Notes under the pieces: model-generated
The model's input: only the letters and a program-made list of their open reading frames with translations
Databases searched by the model: none
Told to the model about the DNA's origin: nothing
Assembly: GCA_023663635.1 (NCBI GenBank)
Contig: JAMPHD010000007.1
Span: 50,296 to 114,295 of the forward strand
Direction of reading: 5' to 3'
Origin: Acetatifactor muris
Lineage (GTDB): Bacteria; Bacillota; Clostridia; Lachnospirales; Lachnospiraceae
Length of the DNA: 64,000 nucleotides
Translations under genes and position numbers: made by a program
Part shown: piece after piece, positions 60,810-64,000 of the stretch
Layout of the letters: every line of letters begins with the position of its first letter
Numbering within the stretch: position 1 is the first letter of the stretch

Positions 60810-62111
60810 ATGGAATTACCAAAAAATATCACACAGATCGGAGAAGTGGGCAGAGACTGCAAAATATACGTGGAAGATTATGTCGTATCTTACATGAAAC
60901 AGCTCAACCGGGCGGCGCAGGATAAGGACATGGCGGTTGCTCTGTACGGGAAACACAGGGAAGAAAACGGCGTCAGCTACCATTTTATATATGGCGCGTG
61001 CAAATTGGATTTTCTGCAGCGGGAGGCAAGGCATTTGTCTCAGGCGCAGCGGCAGGAGATCGAGAGATATCGCAAACAGTATTTTCGGGAGTTGGGATTT
61101 GTGGGGTATGCTCTCCTAAACGGAGAGATGATCGAGGGGTTTCATATCTGTGAGCAGGATATCTGCAGATACATATCGGGATATGCCCAATTTTATGAGA
61201 AAAACGACCTGATGCTCGCCTATATGTTGGAGGTTCGCGAGGCCGCGGAGCCCGAGCGGGTAGATCAGGAGAAGTACGAGGAAGTCAAGAGACGGCAGGA
61301 AGAGAGGCGCGCGGCGTCAGAACGTCCGTCGCGTGCCGCAAGGATACAGGAAGAATCTGCGCGCGGGGATGAGGCGTCCGAGGAACCCGCACAGGGACAG
61401 GTGCGGGAGGGAACGGGTCGCAGTGCGCGAAAAAGAGAGCCGTCTGCGGGAGGCGCTACATCCGTGCGGGGCATGGCGACCTCCGCCAATCTGCAGAGGA
61501 TGCGTCTTGCGGCAGTGGGAGTCTTTGCGCTGCTCTGTCTTTTGGGCATCGCTACCTTCCGCAGTGACACCGCGGGCGATGCCGATGATCCCACCGGTAT
61601 GGCGGTGGCGGCCAACTCCGGAAATGTGCAGAAGGATACGTTGGTGATGGAGGACAAGCTGGAGCAGGTTCTGTTAAATGAGAATCAATCCGCATCCGGC
61701 GCAGACGGGCTGGAAGAAACGGGCTCCGCCGGCAGGGAGACGGAGGAGTCTTCGGAGGGACCGCAGACACCACAGACACAGCCTGAGGCATCAATGGAGC
61801 CGACCACCCAAGCGCCGGCAAGTCAGGTTGCGGCGGAGCAGGCATCCGCAGGTCAGCCGTCGGCAGATCAGGTTGCGGCGGAACAGCCCTCTGCAAATCA
61901 GACGCCGACAGAGCAGGTGCCCAAGGAGTCCGAGGCTTCTCAGGCAATGTCAGGGGCGGTGGCCTATGTGATCCGGTCCGGAGACACGTTGATAGCGATC
62001 AGCAAACGGCAGTATGGCACGGACGTCCGGGTGGCAGATATCTGTAATCTGAATAAGATCACGGATCCGGATGATATAAAGGTGGGACAAGTCATTATGT
62101 TGCCCCGATAG
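60810..62111 (+). CDS. LysM domain membrane protein
   Basis: A 433-residue protein. The N-terminal ~150 residues form a conserved soluble domain that I cannot name (VGRDCKIYVEDYVVSYMKQL; HFIYGACKLDFL). A basic linker leads to one transmembrane segment (about residues 230-250, AAVGVFALLCLLGIATF). An extracellular low-complexity linker with repeated AAEQ/PSANQ units follows (residues ~310-380). A single C-terminal LysM domain (AYVIRSGDTLIAISKRQYG...DPDDIKVGQVIMLPR) should bind peptidoglycan. It starts at ATG 60810 after GGGAGG, and a DUF5711 gene and a cvpA gene follow. Confidence 0.85.
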   Translation: MELPKNITQIGEVGRDCKIYVEDYVVSYMKQLNRAAQDKDMAVALYGKHREENGVSYHFIYGACKLDFLQREARHLSQAQRQEIERYRKQYFRELGFVGYALLNGEMIEGFHICEQDICRYISGYAQFYEKNDLMLAYMLEVREAAEPERVDQEKYEEVKRRQEERRAASERPSRAARIQEESARGDEASEEPAQGQVREGTGRSARKREPSAGGATSVRGMATSANLQRMRLAAVGVFALLCLLGIATFRSDTAGDADDPTGMAVAANSGNVQKDTLVMEDKLEQVLLNENQSASGADGLEETGSAGRETEESSEGPQTPQTQPEASMEPTTQAPASQVAAEQASAGQPSADQVAAEQPSANQTPTEQVPKESEASQAMSGAVAYVIRSGDTLIAISKRQYGTDVRVADICNLNKITDPDDIKVGQVIMLPR

Positions 62112-62126
62112 TATACGAGGTATTGC

Positions 62127-63323
62127 ATGGCAGACATCAGAAGTTACCGCAAGGAGAAAGAAAAAAGAGAACAAAGCCGTCACAATTATAAAGAAAAGAT
62201 TCTGCGGCACAAGCTGAAAAACGTATACCGGGTACTGTTGGTAGCGGTGGCGCTGATCGCCGTGGTAGTCCTGGTCATGGTGCAGTATAAGCGTCATATT
62301 TACGTCAGCTATGACACCGTGGCGACGGAGCTTTTGGAGGCCTCCTCCGGCGCGGAGGATGTGAGATTGAACAACAGCGTGCTCACTTACAGCAAGGATG
62401 GAGCTCACTGTACCAATATCAAAGGAGAGGTGACATGGAATCAGACTTATGAGATCCAGGACATATTGGTGGATATATGTCAAAATGTGGTGGCGATCGG
62501 CAGCTATAACGGCCGGGAGATCTATGTGATGGATTCGGACAAACAACTGGGCTCCATCACGACCAATATGCCCATACGGGATATTGCGGTCTCTGCCACG
62601 GGAAATGTCACGGCAGTGCTGTCTGACACAAATGTCACATACATAAATACCTACAGCGCTACAGGCGAGATGCTCTTCAAGGGGGAGGCATATATGAAGG
62701 AGGCAGGCTATCCTATTTCCATCAGCCTCTCTCCGAACGGGATGCTGTTGGCGGTGAGTTATGTGTATTTGGATGCGGGTGTATTGAAGTCCAATGTGGT
62801 GTTTTACAATTTTGGCCCGGTGGGCGACGGCAAAAGTGACCACATGGTCAGTTTTTATATTTGTTCTGACACATTGGTTCCGGAGATCCGATTCATGGAT
62901 AATGAGACCGCTTTTGCGGTGGGGGACAACTGCCTGAAGATTTTTAAGGGCAGTCAGACGCCGACGGAGGTCAGCGGCTATATGTTTGACCAAGAGATAC
63001 AATCCGTTTTTTGCGGCAATAAATATATCGGATTGGTGTTTGCGGCGGACGACATGGAGCACAGATACATGTTGGATATATACAATACGGACGGCAAAAA
63101 GGTCGATCGCTATTATTTTGATTTGGAGTACAGTGAGATCTTTTTTGAGGAAGAGTGTTTCGTGATCTACAACGCAACGGAATGTCAGATTTTTACCTAT
63201 GGCGGCGTGGAGAAATTTAATGGAAATTTCTCCAAGGCGGCGGACATCATGTTTCCTGCGGGCGGAGCATATAAATACATATTGGTGACGGAGACTTCCA
63301 TCGACACCATACAATTAAAATAA
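62127..63323 (+). CDS. DUF5711 family membrane-anchored protein
   Basis: A 398-residue protein with a highly charged N terminus (RSYRKEKEKREQSRHNYKEK), one transmembrane segment (about residues 35-55, VLLVAVALIAVVVLVMVQY) and a large beta-rich external domain resembling a propeller (NGREIYVMDSDKQLGSI, SPNGMLLAVSYVYL). It fits the DUF5711 group known from Lachnospiraceae; the function is not established. It is 15 bases after the LysM gene, suggesting a joint envelope role. Confidence 0.82.
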   Translation: MADIRSYRKEKEKREQSRHNYKEKILRHKLKNVYRVLLVAVALIAVVVLVMVQYKRHIYVSYDTVATELLEASSGAEDVRLNNSVLTYSKDGAHCTNIKGEVTWNQTYEIQDILVDICQNVVAIGSYNGREIYVMDSDKQLGSITTNMPIRDIAVSATGNVTAVLSDTNVTYINTYSATGEMLFKGEAYMKEAGYPISISLSPNGMLLAVSYVYLDAGVLKSNVVFYNFGPVGDGKSDHMVSFYICSDTLVPEIRFMDNETAFAVGDNCLKIFKGSQTPTEVSGYMFDQEIQSVFCGNKYIGLVFAADDMEHRYMLDIYNTDGKKVDRYYFDLEYSEIFFEEECFVIYNATECQIFTYGGVEKFNGNFSKAADIMFPAGGAYKYILVTETSIDTIQLK

Positions 63324-63339
63324 GGAGTACAGGGGATAA

Positions 63340-63870
63340 ATGGAAATTAATATTTTAACGGTCATTGTAGTCGTGTTTTTGGTTCTTAAAATTGTGGACG
63401 GTTATAAGAAAGGAATGGTCAAGGAGATCATCTCTTTCATTTCGCTGCTGTTCCTGTGTCTGGTGGTCGCGTTGATCGGGAATGGGCTGAACAGTTATTA
63501 TGACGGTAAATTTTTAAACGTAGCGGTCATGATCTTATTTCTGGCGGTGTTGGGGATCGTGCATCATCTGATCAATATCGCCACACTGCCGGCTAAACTG
63601 GTGGCAAAGCTGCCCGTGGTACACAGCGTGGACAAGATCTTGGGCATAGCGGTGGGAATTCTGGAGACGGTTCTGATCCTCTGGACGGTGTATGCTCTGG
63701 TGATGCTGACGGACATGGGGATGATAGGAGAATTTATCCTGCAGGGAACCGCAGGGAATCCTGTTCTCACATGGCTTTATGAGCACAATCAACTGGCTGG
63801 TTGGCTGCAGATCATCGGGGCGGAAGTGGAGAGTCAACTGAATCTGAATTTATTCTCTGATCGGCATTGA
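63340..63870 (+). CDS. CvpA family membrane protein
   Basis: A 176-residue protein with four predicted membrane segments. VVVFLVLKIVDGYKKGMVKE and the later ILGIAVGILETVLILWTVYA are typical of the CvpA family, linked to colicin V secretion in Escherichia coli and often to envelope maintenance. It is 16 bases after the DUF5711 gene and seems to end that operon. Confidence 0.85.
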   Translation: MEINILTVIVVVFLVLKIVDGYKKGMVKEIISFISLLFLCLVVALIGNGLNSYYDGKFLNVAVMILFLAVLGIVHHLINIATLPAKLVAKLPVVHSVDKILGIAVGILETVLILWTVYALVMLTDMGMIGEFILQGTAGNPVLTWLYEHNQLAGWLQIIGAEVESQLNLNLFSDRH

Positions 63871-63896
63871 CAAATAAAAACAGGAAATGCTATAAT
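63867..63896 (+). promoter_or_regulatory. Upstream promoter of a probable rRNA operon (P1)
   Basis: TTGACA (63867-63872) and TATAAT (63891-63896), both perfect, with an 18-base spacer. The -35 box overlaps the cvpA stop codon. Confidence 0.75.
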
Positions 63897-63931
63897 AAAA
63901 ATCCACCCGCTAAGAAAATTACCAAAAGTTG

Positions 63932-63960
63932 TTGACAAGGCGGTTGGACTGTGCTATTCT
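63932..63960 (+). promoter_or_regulatory. Downstream promoter of a probable rRNA operon (P2)
   Basis: TTGACA (63932-63937) and TATTCT (63955-63960) with a 17-base spacer. Two strong promoters in tandem 65 bases apart are characteristic of stable RNA operons. Confidence 0.75.
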
Positions 63961-63966
63961 GATGTA

Positions 63967-63988
63967 GTTGCCGCCGGACGGCAGCAAC
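63967..63988 (+). other. Leader hairpin before the window end
   Basis: GTTGCCGCC and GGCAGCAAC pair with one mismatch around GGAC. The bases that follow, CGAACCTTGAC, resemble the 16S leader sequence common in Clostridia rRNA operons. Confidence 0.5.
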
Positions 63989-64000
63989 ACGAACCTTGAC

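Overview
The window reads as chromosomal DNA of an anaerobic, low-to-medium-GC Clostridia bacterium, most probably a gut Lachnospiraceae member. Reasons: bacterial AGGAGG ribosome sites and TTGACA/TATAAT promoters throughout; glycyl-radical/anaerobic radical-SAM enzymes; a phosphorolytic beta-glucan pathway (GH94 phosphorylase, sugar ABC importer, distant MsmK-type ATPase, glycogen phosphorylase, phosphofructokinase); secreted BspA-type leucine-rich-repeat lipoproteins; and housekeeping order dnaX-ybaB-recR. Naming the species is not possible from sequence reading alone.

Layout. 1-8059: metG, an alpha/beta hydrolase, a GNAT acetyltransferase, a DUF624 membrane protein, the sugar-importer ATPase (msmK-like), a PucR/CdaR-type regulator and a Lachnospiraceae protein behind a strong leader hairpin. 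8106-13541: a PflX-like radical SAM gene, the SRP RNA (minus strand, strong promoter), a TetR regulator divergent from a CmpB-like membrane gene with a perfect 20-bp operator, a flavin reductase, tadA and a Na+/solute symporter. 13700-20330: a one-directional array of small cytosolic genes that looks like a polymorphic-toxin immunity island (DUF4241, YezG-like, duplicated unknowns, an intracellular LRR protein) with one promoter and a 21-bp palindrome. 20355-22688: a three-gene unit of XRE regulator, ClpP-like protein lacking two of three catalytic residues, and a soluble VirD4/TraG-like ATPase; this is the best candidate for an undescribed system.

22805-30170: glycogen phosphorylase, an NrdG-type radical SAM activase, MATE exporter, D-2-hydroxyacid dehydrogenase, a secreted-protein gene broken by one amber codon and two tandem small membrane paralogues. 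30735-32054: Rpn-like protein and a small unknown. 32205-39481: cellobiose phosphorylase, divergent LacI regulator, solute-binding lipoprotein and two permeases, with LacI-type operators just downstream of both divergent promoters. Imported cello-oligosaccharide is probably cleaved by phosphate inside the cell.

39725-55572 is accessory: an Abi_2 protein with a HEPN motif, a lipoprotein, an AAA/DUF4143 ATPase, an Rpn-like protein, five tandem LRR lipoproteins, an XRE regulator, a ParE-type toxin-antitoxin pair and a membrane protein with a degenerate Nudix-like box. 55608-63870 returns to core genes: tRNA-Ser(CGA), pfkA, dnaX, ybaB, recR, galM, a LysM protein, a DUF5711 protein and a CvpA protein. 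The window ends on two tandem strong promoters and a leader hairpin that look like the start of an rRNA operon.
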